Origin: JAKVCB01 sp965243695
Lineage (GTDB): Bacteria > Planctomycetota > Planctomycetia > Pirellulales > Lacipirellulaceae
Assembly: GCA_965243695.1 (NCBI GenBank)
Contig: CBDEWC010000039.1
Span: forward strand, 1-64,000
Length of the DNA stretch: 64,000 bases
Direction of reading: 5' to 3'
A model generated the notes under the pieces. That model was not told the origin of the DNA. It did no database searches and worked only from the letters and a program-made list of their open reading frames with translations. How positions within the stretch are numbered: position 1 is the first letter of the stretch; the number at the start of each line of letters is the position of its first letter. Positions 1 through 9,879 of the stretch are shown in pieces. The position numbers and the translations under genes were made by a program.

Positions 1-1330
1 AATGGTGGTTCCACTACCTTCTGAGCTCGTAATGATGATGTTTTTTCCATTGAGTCGAACAACCTGGCCACCCGAACCTGAGTAGGTACCAGGTAATACA
101 AGGATGGTATCGCCGTCACTAGAGGCATCGACTGCAGCCTGAAGCGCTGTGAAATCTGCAGAACCGTCGTCATCGACGGTAATTGGCTGGCAGATGTCCG
201 GCACACCGTTGCCGTCATCATCAGTCGAGTTCACCGTTTAAGATCTGTCCGTAGTCGACCATGCCGTCGCCGTTACAGTCGGCGGACCATTCCATAATGA
301 ACTTTCTTTCAACCGGGCTGCCGTTTGTGACTTCATACAGATCATTCCAAGCACCACCACAACAGTAGTGGCCGACCTCTTCATCAGGCACAGTAAGGCC
401 ACCATTATCAGGTCCTCCGCCATTCCAATTGGTATAGGACCAAGCCTCACCACTGACCCAACCCCATGCACCATCTGGTTCGGAATAATCTGGTGAATTG
501 ATGTCTTGGTAAGCGCCAATCCATCGGGCGTCTCCGCCATCGAGGTTGGTATACACCCAGGTATCTTCATCCGCAGAAGTTAAGCTGACGAGATGCCCGC
601 CAAGGTCTTCGCAATATGAGCGGGCCGCTTGATACGTGCTGTCGATATCGACAGCCTCATACCAGTTCCCATTGCCCCCATCTTCGACGCGCCACTGGAC
701 AGCTGCCAGGCATGTGGTGCCTTCATCACAACAGTCCGGCACACCGTTGCCATCATCATCAGTCAGTTCACCGTTTAAGATCTGTCCGTAGTCGACCATG
801 CCGTCGCCGTTACAGTCGGCAGAGTATTCAAAGATAGCGCCGCCTGCATTAGGATTGGAAAATCCTTCAAGATCATTCCAAAGGTTGCTGATTGATTGGC
901 AACCATATTGAGCTCGATCTTCGACGCCTCCACTATCGTCCAAGCAGCTGCCCCAGTCATTGAAGGAATATGGTTCACCGGTGACCCACTGCCAGGGTTG
1001 GTCGCTCTCTTCGCGCCATAATCCGATGTGTGGACCGACGGTATTGATATCGGTGCGCCAACCTGCGGGGTTTGACGCGAGGTTGTCCCAGACCCAATCA
1101 GATTCTTCTTCTGAAGTAATGGTGACAAGGTGCGCCCCACGAGATTGCGCTAAATTGGAGGCGTCGTTCCAGATGATGCCATCATTCCCCACAGCATAGA
1201 GTTCATACCAATTTCCATTGCCGCCCTCGGCTTGGGTCCACTGCACGGCTTGCCCTGATGCACTGGTTGAAATAGTGAACAACGCGACAAACAACGCAAA
1301 AATAACGACTAAGCACTTCGTGTTCTTCAT
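1..1330 (-). pseudogene. Secreted double C-type-lectin protein, frameshifted, continuing off the left edge
   Basis: Minus-strand gene starting at ATG 1330, preceded by GGAGCGGAGAG; an earlier in-frame ATG at 1357 would add nine residues before the signal peptide. The product has a signal peptide (MKNTKCLVVIFALFVALF, then SASGQA), a first CTLD (about residues 25-150, with WQWVTGEPYSF and LWNDLEG), an EF-hand-like module (CNGDGMVDYGQILNGEL), a second CTLD (about 210-345, WGWVSGEAWSY and AWNDLYE) and another EF-hand module. The frame stops at TGA 221-223. One extra base at 224-229, relative to three sibling copies of the module, causes this stop. In the shifted frame, 220 down to 1 stays open and reads DDDGNGVPDICQPITVDDDG followed by LVLPGTYSGSG, the start of a beta-helix region like the neighbour's. 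The ancestral protein was therefore probably lectin-lectin-beta-helix. Its role is unknown; surface glycan binding is inferred. Confidence 0.75.
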
Positions 1331-3387
1331 CTCTCCGCTCCATTCTTTACTTGTCATTGAGGTCAGTGAACCTCAGTATGTTGCAAATCATTAATGATCT
1401 TTAAATTCCTCACCTGCGTGGAACGCCTCCAATGTGGTGCGTTGGGGCAACCTTGCCTAGACCGGTCTCTGCGACAGCGCTGCGTGTTTCACACACATTG
1501 CCATAGTTGACCAAGAAGATTGAGAAGTCGTTGAGATCAACAACCAGATCGCCGTTGAGATCTGCGATGTTCTCACCGGTGGCACCGAAGTTCACCAGGA
1601 ACGCCGTGAAATCAATAAGGTCAACAACACCATCTTCAATGATGTCACCTGGGCATTCCTCACAAACATCTGGCACACCATTGCCATCATCATCAGCGAG
1701 TTCGCCACTCAAGATCTGTCCGTAGTCGACCATGCCGTCACCGTTGCAGTCGGCAGACCATTCAACAACATAACCCAAACTACCAGTCCAGTCATCCCAA
1801 TCATTTGACCAGTACGCCACATCACCTTGCTGACAGAACATGTCGAGGTAATCTCGACCTTCTACATCAGATGGCTGCATCGATGGATGGCAGTCGCCCT
1901 GGTTCCAAGCTTCATAGCTCCAAGATTCACCGGTGACCCACTGCCATTGACCGGTACCTTCCTTTGTTCCACCAAGCCAGTACCCGGGTCCTGAGTCAAC
2001 CAAGGGGAAACTACTGGTGATAAAGGCATTTTCCTCAACAGATGTCATGGTCGCCAAGTAACCACCCTGATTGTCAGCAGCTGCCGCCGCCTCGGTCCAA
2101 TCAATCTGAGCGACTGAGAAGCGCTCATACCAATTCCCGTTCCCGCCATCTTCGACGCGCCATTGAATGCAGCTCGCACACGGTATTACCGCCGTTGTCG
2201 ACATAGCCCTGGTATGACCCTTCGCCATCGATCTGGTCGGGGATACCGTTGGCAGACCACCGTATTCTCGAGTTTTGGCTCAGTGTCATCACCGTTCCAG
2301 CCACCTCCGGCAATGCCGTACCGCCGAACCCATCTGGATGGCCATCGGCCACATTGTGATGAATGTTGCAGTTCTTGACATCAACGATTGCGCCAGGATT
2401 GATTGTGAGGAACAATGCCCCGCCCCGATCAGTTGCCAGGTTGTTGTTGAACGTGCAGCCATCCAGCGTGACGTCACAATCCGTGAAGAAGCGAATGGCA
2501 CCGCCATCGCCTGAGGTGTTTCCAGTGAAGACACTGTTAGTGACCGAAACCGGGCCGTCGTAGATGGTCAGTGCGCCGCCCGTCATTGGGGCCGAGTTGG
2601 CATTGAAGGTGCAGGTGGCGATCTGCCCGGTCGAATCCTGTATGGATGCTGCACCTGAACTAGTACTCGCGGTATTGGAATCGAAGGTGCAGTCCGTCAG
2701 TGTAAAGCTGCTGTCATTTCCAGCAAAGAATCCGCCGTCCACCGCTGCCTGGTGGAAGTATTTTCAGCAAACGTAGTATTTGCAATAAATGGGGAGCAAT
2801 TTTCCCAGCACAGGAAGCCGCCACCACCCTGAGTTGAGATGTTTTTCTCAATCGTGCTGTTCTCGATGACTGGATCGCTTCGTCGGCAGAAGATTCCACC
2901 ACCGAGTGGCGTTGTTTTCGAGAATGATGCAGTTGCGAATAGTCGGGTCACAGTCAAGCAGGTACAGACCGCCACCATTGTCGGCGCGTGCCGTGCTGGA
3001 ACGTCAGTCCCTCGATCACCGTGCCGTTGTCACCGCCACCATTGCCGATGAGTCCTCGGCGTGCGTCCTGGCCGTCAACGATGGTGGTTGCAGCGCCGCC
3101 GCTGCCGATGATGCTGATGCCGTGATTGGGCAGTGTGATGACGCTGTTGCCGTTGCTCGTATACGTGCCTGGCATGACGAGGATCGCGTCGCCGTCACTG
3201 GACGCATTGATCGCATCCTGACATGTTGTCGAAGTCGGCGTCAGGATCGTCGAGCCCGTCGTCGTCGACAGTAATTGGCTCGCAGATGTCCGGTACACCG
3301 TTGCCATCATTATCAGTCAGTTCACCGCTTAAGATCTGTCCGTAGTCGACCATGCCGTCACCGTTACAGTCGGCGGACCATTCCACC
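193..3387 (-). repeat. Four near-identical copies of an EF-hand-like module
   Basis: The coding module CNGDGMVDYGQIL(N/S)GEL(T/A)D(D/N)DGNGVPD occurs at about 193-290, 733-828, 1669-1769 and 3289-3387, all on the minus strand. The four copies are nearly identical in DNA as well as protein. Each follows a CTLD. The DxNxDG spacing resembles a calcium-binding loop. The copies offer substrates for recombination between and within the two lectin genes. Confidence 0.8.
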
Positions 3388-3878
3388 ACAGCATGAGCAA
3401 CACGGGGATCGTCAACGCTTATGTCGTGCCACAGTCCAGCGGTGCGTGGAGGTGCTTGTTGGTCAACGCCCCATGTGCCGATATATTCCGCGCCGCCACA
3501 GTCTGGCTGCGTCGCCGCTAGGTCCCAGGCGGTGTAGTTCCAGGGGGTTCCGTCTAACCATTGCCAGAAGTTCTCATCACACGGTGGGCTGGTCGGCTCG
3601 GCACCAAGCATGGTCCATTGTGCAATGCCTGCACTCAGGGCGGCGACGAAGACCTGCTCGCCTTCGCTCTCAATGGAAGCAAGGTTCGCACCAACCAGTT
3701 CGAGCTCGCTCTGTAGGTCTTGGACAAATGCATCATCGGTCGCGATCAGCTGATACCAGTTCCCATTGCCCCCCTCGGCTTGGGTCCACTGCACGGCTTG
3801 CCCTGATGCACTGGTTGAAATAGTGAACAACGCGCCAAACAACGCGACAAAGACTGCGAAGCAGTTGGGGGTCTTCAT
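1410..3878 (-). pseudogene. Secreted CTLD / beta-helix / CTLD / dockerin protein, broken by about five frameshifts
   Basis: Paralogue of the preceding gene. ATG 3878 is preceded by GGAG seven bases upstream. The signal peptide matches the neighbour's (LFTISTSASGQAVQWTQAEG). Successive fragments together make one protein: CTLD plus EF-hand module (3878 to about 3220); beta-helix start with MPGTYTSNGNSVITLPNHG (about 3220-2990); NCIILENNAT (about 2990-2900); GGGIFCRRSDPVIENSTIE (about 2900-2750); AVDGGFFAGNDSSFTLTDCT and further N-N-A/GGA rungs (about 2750-2170); and a last CTLD (CIQWRVEDGGNGNWYE) with an EF-hand module and two dockerin-like repeats (DGVVDLIDFTAFLVNFG, DLVVDLNDFSIFLVNYG), ending at 1410. 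The rungs resemble polymorphic outer-membrane / pectate-lyase-like beta-helices. All lesions are indels, and I noticed no nonsense substitution inside a fragment. That fits recent decay or local sequence error. Confidence 0.7.
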
Positions 3879-4156
3879 CTCTGATCTCCAAGTTGTACGA
3901 ACGTGGTTGTGTGACTCGTGTGAATTAACAGTCGTCTTCCCACAACTGCGACACGATTTTCACAACTTCCCTCTCAAACATCACTTACCGACCCAGAGCC
4001 TAGCAGAAGCAAAGGTTGCTGCGCAGTTCTATGGCTCATCGCGATCAATACCCACGATGACGCTATCCGAGAGGACTTAAGTGGATAATCGCCTCGCCAA
4101 GACCTGTCGCCGTCTGAGCGAAGACGCCCCGGTTTTTTGATGGATGAACCGGAGGC

Positions 4157-5926
4157 CTAGTTCATTGCATTGCGTGAAGAAACGCGGTGACGCTTGGTAT
4201 TCGCAACACGTCTACTTCCTGCTCGAGCTTCTTCGCTGGCCAGATCACATTCACTTCCATAGTTAATCAGGAGCAGTGAAAAATCTTCAAGGTCAACAAT
4301 TCCATCGCCATTGAAATCTGCTCGTATCTGGCCCCGTTTTCCAAAGGCTTCAACGAAAGCAACAAAGTCCTCGTAGCCAACGTTCATGGTTAAGTCTAGA
4401 TCACCAACACAAGAGCTTTTGGCCGCATAGAGCAAGAAGGTGAAGACCTGATATTTGGTACCAGTTGGGTTACCCGGGCTGGGTGTGGGAAATCCAAACT
4501 CATCAAGTGGCGCCCCGTAAGGTAAACCAGCGGCATGACAATCAGTACAGTTCATGCTGTTGGCTGGAGCATTGCCACACTTTGGAAAATCAAATTCTGG
4601 TGGAAAGTACTGCGTGTAAGTTTCCATGGTGGTATTGGTCATGTAACACGTATTGACCGTGTTTGATGTTAACGGTGGTATGCAGCACTCACCATCTGGA
4701 TCAGGTTGGAGTGTGTTGACTAACTCGTAGTACTTCCAAGGTGCTGGTAGCGCGTCCTGGTATTCCGTGTTAACACTTTGAATCATTGGAGATGGTGCCA
4801 TTTCTGGAATTCGTGAGACGTTCACAATTTCATCGAGATTCACCTCGCAGACATCAGGTCCTTCAAGTGGGACAACCTGGTCTGGTGGGCACCCCGCCAC
4901 GGTTTCTTCGTCACATGCTTCACCAGCGCAGGTGAAACCCTCGGCATATGGCGGCGGGCAATCAGTTGCTTGTGTTCCTGGGTTCAGCAGCGGTGTCGCT
5001 GGTGGTGGAAGGGTTGTTGATGTGTTATCCACCTGTTCAAACGTGGTCCAGTACCAAGCACTGGCAGAATCGGGCGTGAGTCGAAGAATGTGCATACCAA
5101 TAAGGCCAATCGTGACTGGACCGCAGGGTGGATTGGTGTCGCTGTAGTTACTGACGTAGTACACCTCCCGCATAATAAAGCGACCGCTGGCAATTTCATC
5201 TGGTGTGAGCTGCTTCCAAGACGCCTTGAGTTCCATGGCACCTTGCTGCGCGTAGTCCGGCAGTGTTAGTGGTGGGTTAAATTCATCGGGTGCACCAGTT
5301 TCAGGAAAGCCAACGAAAGTCGGGATCTCTGGTTCAAAGGCTTGGAGCTGGGTGTTGCTGTCGTAATATTGCGTCTGCTTGAGATACTCAAACTCTGATT
5401 GGTTTAAGTAGATTTCGAACATCACATACTTACCATTCTGATCGATGAGTGGGCTACCCACATCTGCTTCAGCAAAGGTGTCGACCAACTCTTCAAAGAG
5501 ACCTAGTACTTTAGATAAACCACCGACGATGGGTAGTTGTGCACTTGATGAGTCAGGTGGATACAACTTCAACGGAACAGTTGGATCGGCCCATGTGCCG
5601 GGATCAGCACCAAGTGGAAGGAAAGTCTGATCTTTCTGCATGTACGTGAACCACAGTGGATCTGCTGGATCGGTACAGATACTTCGCTCTTTGTCAGGCT
5701 CACCACCAAGCCCGTCTTCTTTGTGCGGCCAGTTGATGGCGACAAAGGTATCCCACCCAAAACGAACCCAACTTTCATGGCTATCTGGATCTTCAACATC
5801 AACCGGCATGAGCCAGGCATCAGTGCAAGAGAATGGCTCTTGGCCTCGATCCTGGGCACTGGAGTGAGATGCGACCAAGAGCGCCGAGCAACTCAACGTC
5901 ATATAGATGGATAGTGGTCGATACAC
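4157..5926 (-). CDS. Secreted mono-haem cytochrome c-like protein with C-terminal dockerin repeats
   Basis: 589 residues from GTG 5926 (ATG 5902 is an alternative that loses the basic N-terminus). A signal peptide ends near SHSSAQ. The body carries FVAINWP near residue 60, and GLIGMHILRLT followed by WYWTTFEQVD near 260-290. I recall these motifs from a family of large secreted proteins with a C-terminal haem site, so the family call rests on memory. A single CxxCH motif (CTDCH, residues 460-464) predicts one covalent c-type haem, suggesting periplasmic or surface redox chemistry. The tail has two dockerin-like repeats (DLDLTMNVGYEDFVAFVEAFG and DFNGDGIVDLEDFSLLLINYG; the first is shown with its flanking residues). 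It lies 278 bp upstream of, and codirectional with, the broken lectin gene. Substrate unknown. Confidence 0.6.
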   Translation of the reverse strand: MYRPLSIYMTLSCSALLVASHSSAQDRGQEPFSCTDAWLMPVDVEDPDSHESWVRFGWDTFVAINWPHKEDGLGGEPDKERSICTDPADPLWFTYMQKDQTFLPLGADPGTWADPTVPLKLYPPDSSSAQLPIVGGLSKVLGLFEELVDTFAEADVGSPLIDQNGKYVMFEIYLNQSEFEYLKQTQYYDSNTQLQAFEPEIPTFVGFPETGAPDEFNPPLTLPDYAQQGAMELKASWKQLTPDEIASGRFIMREVYYVSNYSDTNPPCGPVTIGLIGMHILRLTPDSASAWYWTTFEQVDNTSTTLPPPATPLLNPGTQATDCPPPYAEGFTCAGEACDEETVAGCPPDQVVPLEGPDVCEVNLDEIVNVSRIPEMAPSPMIQSVNTEYQDALPAPWKYYELVNTLQPDPDGECCIPPLTSNTVNTCYMTNTTMETYTQYFPPEFDFPKCGNAPANSMNCTDCHAAGLPYGAPLDEFGFPTPSPGNPTGTKYQVFTFLLYAAKSSCVGDLDLTMNVGYEDFVAFVEAFGKRGQIRADFNGDGIVDLEDFSLLLINYGSECDLASEEARAGSRRVANTKRHRVSSRNAMN

Positions 5927-6145
5927 GAGCTGAATTCCCCCTCTTTATTTGGCAAGGATCCTCTAGGAGTTGGGCCCAAAATAGTCACCTAGAAATCCCT
6001 GCATGGCTAGAAACATGTTGACTAGCCAACTTTTCAGCCCTCGAGCATAGCCTTTTTGGCTCTTTTTTCCTACGAAATACTGGCCAAACAAGAGCGATAA
6101 ACGAGACTTTCACGAATGTGAGTGGCGGTGCAGTAAACTTCCCCC
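5927..6145. promoter_or_regulatory. Divergent intergenic region
   Basis: 219 bp separate the divergent cytochrome-like gene and the ABC permease, so promoters for both must lie here. I see no convincing -35/-10 pair. A short AGCC-TTTTT-GGCT hairpin followed by a T run lies near 6049-6068 on the plus strand, but no plus-strand gene precedes it within the window. Confidence 0.35.
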
Positions 6146-7873
6146 ATGAAACGCCGCTCTGTGGGCCCTTCCATCCTCATGATCACCCTCCTGGTGCTCT
6201 TTGCTGTGTGCCTGATCTACCCGATTTGGCTGACGATCGAAGGTGCGTTTGTTTCTTATGACGGTGGCTTTACGCTTTATCACATCGGTGAGGTGTTTAC
6301 CAATGAAGTGTTGCGCAACAGCCTCCTCAATGCATTGGCGATTGCTGGTTGTACCACACTGCTTTCGATCATCATTTCATTACCACTGGCAGGGCTCACT
6401 GCGCGTTATGACTTTCCAGGGAAAAAAGTTTTTGGCGCACTGATTTTAGTGCCCTTAATCTTGCCACCGTTTGTTGGTGCGATTGGTCTTACCCACTTGC
6501 TTGGACGTAGTGGCGCTATCAACACACTGTTGATAGATCTAGGTCTTCTCGAAACTGGTTTTGACTTTATTGGTAAAGGTGGCTTCTGGGCGATTGTCGT
6601 GATCGAAGCGCTGCACCTGTATCCAATCATTTATCTCAACGCCACGGCATCACTTGCCAATCTGGATCCAGCGTTAACTGAAGCGGCAGAGAATGTTGGT
6701 GCTGGTCCCTGGAGTCGCTTCACGAAGATCACGCTTCCGCTGATTCGCCCGGGACTCTTTGCTGGTAGCACGATTGTCTTCATCTGGTCATTTACAGAGC
6801 TTGGTACACCGCTGATGTTCGACTATCAGCAAGTTGCTCCAGTACAGATCTTTCAGTTGATAAAGGAAATGTCTGATTCGCAGCAACCCTATGCGCTGAC
6901 TGCGGTCATGCTTGCGATCGCGATTGGAATTTATGTCGTTGGCAAATTCTTTTTCGGCCGCCGAGGCCATGAAATGTATGCTAAAGCCTCGGTTCAGGCG
7001 ATACCTAAGAAGTTAAAAGGTATTGCTGCGCTGGGTGCTTTAACACTATGTACGGTTGTTGTGCTCATGGCGGTCAGCCCACATATCAGTGTTGTACTTT
7101 CGAGTCTTGCGGTGGATGGTTCGTGGTATCAGTCGATCTTCCCACAGCAGTTCACGCTTCAATACTATGACGATGCGCTGACACATCCCTTAGCAATGGG
7201 GTCTATTGAAAACAGTCTCGTGTATTCAGTTTGTGCCGTAGCCATCGATCTTGGCATTGGGCTTTTGATTGCCTACTTAATTGTTCGCACCCGCATCTGG
7301 GGACGCACGTTGCTAGATAGCCTCTCCATGTTGCCACTGGCCGTTCCCGGTTTGGTGATGGCCTTTGGATATGTGGCCGTGACCTTACGCTGGCCTTTCG
7401 GAGAGGGCGATCCGCTCGAAGGCGTGCTCAGTGTGACCGGCGCTGAGCCCAATCCAGCGGTCTTGCTAGTCATCGCATATGCGGTTCGGCGTCTTCCCTA
7501 TGTCGTTCGCGCGACCGCCTCAGGCTTGGAACAGACTTCGGGGCAGCTTGAAGAAGCAGCTTTGAATATGGGAGCAAGCAAGCTCCGGGCTATTCGGACC
7601 ATCATCGTGCCACTGATCATGGCGAACTTGATTGCAGGTGCTCTTTTGGCCTTTAGCTTTGCCATGCTCGAGGTTTCAGACTCGATCATTCTGGCTCAGC
7701 GTGAGGCTGACTTCCCCATGACCAAGGCGATTTATGTGCTCTTTGAGCGATTGGGCGATGGTCCCGCCATTGCCAGTGCGATGGGCGTTTGGGGCATGGC
7801 ACTCCTGGCGGCCACGCTCATTGGAGCCTCAGTGATGATGGGTAAGAAAATGGGTGCCATCTTCCGGGTCTAA
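6146..7873 (+). CDS. Fused two-domain ABC transporter permease (Fe3+/thiamine type)
   Basis: 575 residues, about 12 membrane segments, made of two tandem MetI-type halves. The cytoplasmic EAA loops that contact the ATPase are visible as EAAENVGAGPWSRFTKITLP (about residue 178) and EEAALNMGASKLRAIRTIIVP (about 470; first 20 residues EEAALNMGASKLRAIRTIIV). This doubled layout is typical of FbpB/ThiP/phosphonate-type importers, which take up ferric ion, thiamine or small anions with a periplasmic binding protein and a separate ATPase. Neither partner lies beside it: upstream is the divergent cytochrome-like gene and downstream the nuo cluster. Substrate cannot be assigned. ATG 6146 has no obvious Shine-Dalgarno sequence. 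Confidence 0.8.
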   Translation: MKRRSVGPSILMITLLVLFAVCLIYPIWLTIEGAFVSYDGGFTLYHIGEVFTNEVLRNSLLNALAIAGCTTLLSIIISLPLAGLTARYDFPGKKVFGALILVPLILPPFVGAIGLTHLLGRSGAINTLLIDLGLLETGFDFIGKGGFWAIVVIEALHLYPIIYLNATASLANLDPALTEAAENVGAGPWSRFTKITLPLIRPGLFAGSTIVFIWSFTELGTPLMFDYQQVAPVQIFQLIKEMSDSQQPYALTAVMLAIAIGIYVVGKFFFGRRGHEMYAKASVQAIPKKLKGIAALGALTLCTVVVLMAVSPHISVVLSSLAVDGSWYQSIFPQQFTLQYYDDALTHPLAMGSIENSLVYSVCAVAIDLGIGLLIAYLIVRTRIWGRTLLDSLSMLPLAVPGLVMAFGYVAVTLRWPFGEGDPLEGVLSVTGAEPNPAVLLVIAYAVRRLPYVVRATASGLEQTSGQLEEAALNMGASKLRAIRTIIVPLIMANLIAGALLAFSFAMLEVSDSIILAQREADFPMTKAIYVLFERLGDGPAIASAMGVWGMALLAATLIGASVMMGKKMGAIFRV

Positions 7874-7996
7874 TAAACCGTCAATAACGCAGGCAGCTGG
7901 GTATACTTTCCCTTCGTGAAAGATGTCACAAAGCAGGGCTTTGGGCATCACCAGACCCATCCACTGGCGATAGATTAGATCAGGAACTGACCACCT

Positions 7997-9289
7997 ATGC
8001 CCTATTCCATCCATCCCGATGAGGGCTATACCGTTGATGCTGATTCCGTCGATTATCTTGACGAGACGCTCGTTGATGGTGGCGACCGCTGGGTTTTGAA
8101 CTTTGGCCCCCAGCATCCAGCGACCCACACCACGCTGAGAATTATTTTGCAGCTTGATGGGGAGCGTGTCGTACGGGCCATTCCCCACTGTGGCTATTTG
8201 CACTCGGGATTTGAGAAGTTAGGCGAACACCACGATTACAACCAATATGTGTGCACCATTAGTCGTATGGACTACATCAGCCCCATCGTCAACGATGTGG
8301 CATGGCATCACGCGGCTGAAGTTCTCTTCGGGATTGATCTGACACCACGTTGCAAAGTGGTGAGAACGATTCTTGCAGAGCTTGGGCGTATTCAAAACCA
8401 CCTGCTTTGTGTCGGCGCCGCTGCGCTTGATCTAGGTGCTTTCACAGGTTTTCTCTATGGTTTTAATGAGAGAGAACACATCTATGACATTCTCGACTTT
8501 CTGTTTGGACAAAGGTTCCATCCAGATGGAACCCGTGTTGGCGGCATGATGCGTGACATTCCAGATATGGCAGTGTTCCGAACCATGGTTCGAAAATTCA
8601 TCGATGTCAGACTTCCGAAAGCCATGAATGATATTGAGACGTTGCTCAATACCAATCGTATTTTTATTGATCGTGTTAAAGATGTTGGCATCATTACTGA
8701 AGAAGATGCGATTGCATGGTCACTATCTGGACCACTGGCACGGGCCTCTGGCGTCAAGCGAGATCTTCGAAAGGACGAGCCGTACCTGTGCTACAAAGAC
8801 AATTGGGACGGCCAGGGCGCTGAAGCTGTGAAGTTTGATGTGCCCATCGCAACCCACGGTGACTGCCTTTGTCGCTATCTGGTGCGACTTGAAGAACTCA
8901 GACAATCCCGGCGTATTATTGATCAACTGATTGACAACATTCCTGACGGCCCAATCGACTCAGATCCTGAAGGGAAGACTCGGTTGCCGGATAAAGGCGA
9001 TGTCTATGGTTCTATTGAAGCGACGATTCAACACTTTGAGTTGGTCATGACCAACCGAGGTTGGGATACACCTGTTGGAGAGTGCTATGGTGCCATCGAA
9101 GGACCCAATGGTGAACTTGGTTATTACATCGTGGGTGATGGTGGCCGCTGCCCTTGGCGCGTGGCTGTGCGTCCACCAAGCTTTATTAACTACCAAACAT
9201 TTCCCAAGATGTTTGAAGGACATCAACTGGCCGACCTTGTAGCGGTACTCGGTTCGATTAATGTGATCGCGGCGGAGCTCGATCGTTAG
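7997..9289 (+). CDS. nuoD: NADH-quinone oxidoreductase subunit D
   Basis: 430 residues, the usual NuoD length. It forms part of the complex I peripheral arm at the quinone-binding cavity on the cytoplasmic face of the membrane. Family signatures are NFGPQHPATHTTLR near residue 35, the CGYLHSGFEKLGEHHDYNQY region near 70-85, and a C-terminus ending DLVAVLGSINVIAAELDR. No nuoA, B or C precedes it, although these normally stand directly upstream. The ATG at 7997 is kept because the N-terminus has a short extension before the conserved block. A TATACT box sits at 7902-7907, about 90 nt upstream, and may be the -10 element of this cluster. Confidence 0.95.
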   Translation: MPYSIHPDEGYTVDADSVDYLDETLVDGGDRWVLNFGPQHPATHTTLRIILQLDGERVVRAIPHCGYLHSGFEKLGEHHDYNQYVCTISRMDYISPIVNDVAWHHAAEVLFGIDLTPRCKVVRTILAELGRIQNHLLCVGAAALDLGAFTGFLYGFNEREHIYDILDFLFGQRFHPDGTRVGGMMRDIPDMAVFRTMVRKFIDVRLPKAMNDIETLLNTNRIFIDRVKDVGIITEEDAIAWSLSGPLARASGVKRDLRKDEPYLCYKDNWDGQGAEAVKFDVPIATHGDCLCRYLVRLEELRQSRRIIDQLIDNIPDGPIDSDPEGKTRLPDKGDVYGSIEATIQHFELVMTNRGWDTPVGECYGAIEGPNGELGYYIVGDGGRCPWRVAVRPPSFINYQTFPKMFEGHQLADLVAVLGSINVIAAELDR

Positions 9290-9351
9290 ATTGAAACCCC
9301 CCTACCTTTTCTTTGCACGAGAGTGCGCAGTAGCAATTCGGAAACAACAAC

Positions 9352-9879
9352 ATGACTTGGCGAGCCAAACCATCTGCAACTACCAAGATTGAAAAGCGTG
9401 ATATTCCTTATCTCACGCCGCAGATGCTTGAGTCCTATCGTAAAGACGTGTTACCCAGGTATGAAACAAAAATGGGTGCGTTGATGCCCATTCTCCACGA
9501 TGTGCAACACCACTATGGTTACATTGCTGCTCAAGCAATGGTTGAGATTGCTCTCTTTTTAGAGATCACACCAGGTGATGTGCTTGACACGGCATCCTTC
9601 TATGAGGATTACCATTTAGAGCCAGTTGGTAAGTATGTAGTCGCAGTATGCCAGTCAATTGCCTGTGAGGTTTGTGGTCACCAGGCGATCGTCGACTATG
9701 TGCGTGAAAAGCTCGACATCGAACCGCATGAAACAACCGACGACGGTAAGTTCACCTTACTGACCATGGAGTGTCTTGGTGCATGTGATACAGCGCCATG
9801 TGCCTTGGTCAATGACCAACGCTATGACAACTTGAGTATCACATCGCTGGAAAAAATTCTCGAAAGTCTGCCAGATTGA
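9352..9879 (+). CDS. nuoE: NADH-quinone oxidoreductase subunit E
   Basis: 175 residues with a thioredoxin-like fold holding the N1a [2Fe-2S] cluster of the NADH dehydrogenase module. The four ligands are visible: C100 and C105 (CQSIAC), then C141 and C145 (CLGAC), in the expected C-x4-C-x35-C-x3-C pattern. It sits 62 bp after nuoD and overlaps the next small gene by one base at TGATG, so the trio is probably one transcript. Length and motif order are normal. Confidence 0.95.
   Translation: MTWRAKPSATTKIEKRDIPYLTPQMLESYRKDVLPRYETKMGALMPILHDVQHHYGYIAAQAMVEIALFLEITPGDVLDTASFYEDYHLEPVGKYVVAVCQSIACEVCGHQAIVDYVREKLDIEPHETTDDGKFTLLTMECLGACDTAPCALVNDQRYDNLSITSLEKILESLPD

Noticed and set aside
775..1140. 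Alternative minus-strand frame over the first lectin domain
   Set aside because: It carries no conserved lectin residues; the true domain is in the other frame.
4130..4153. CCGGTT...AACCGG inverted repeat with T run as a terminator before the lectin gene
   Set aside because: The 12-nt loop contains the T run; there is no T tract after the stem in either direction.
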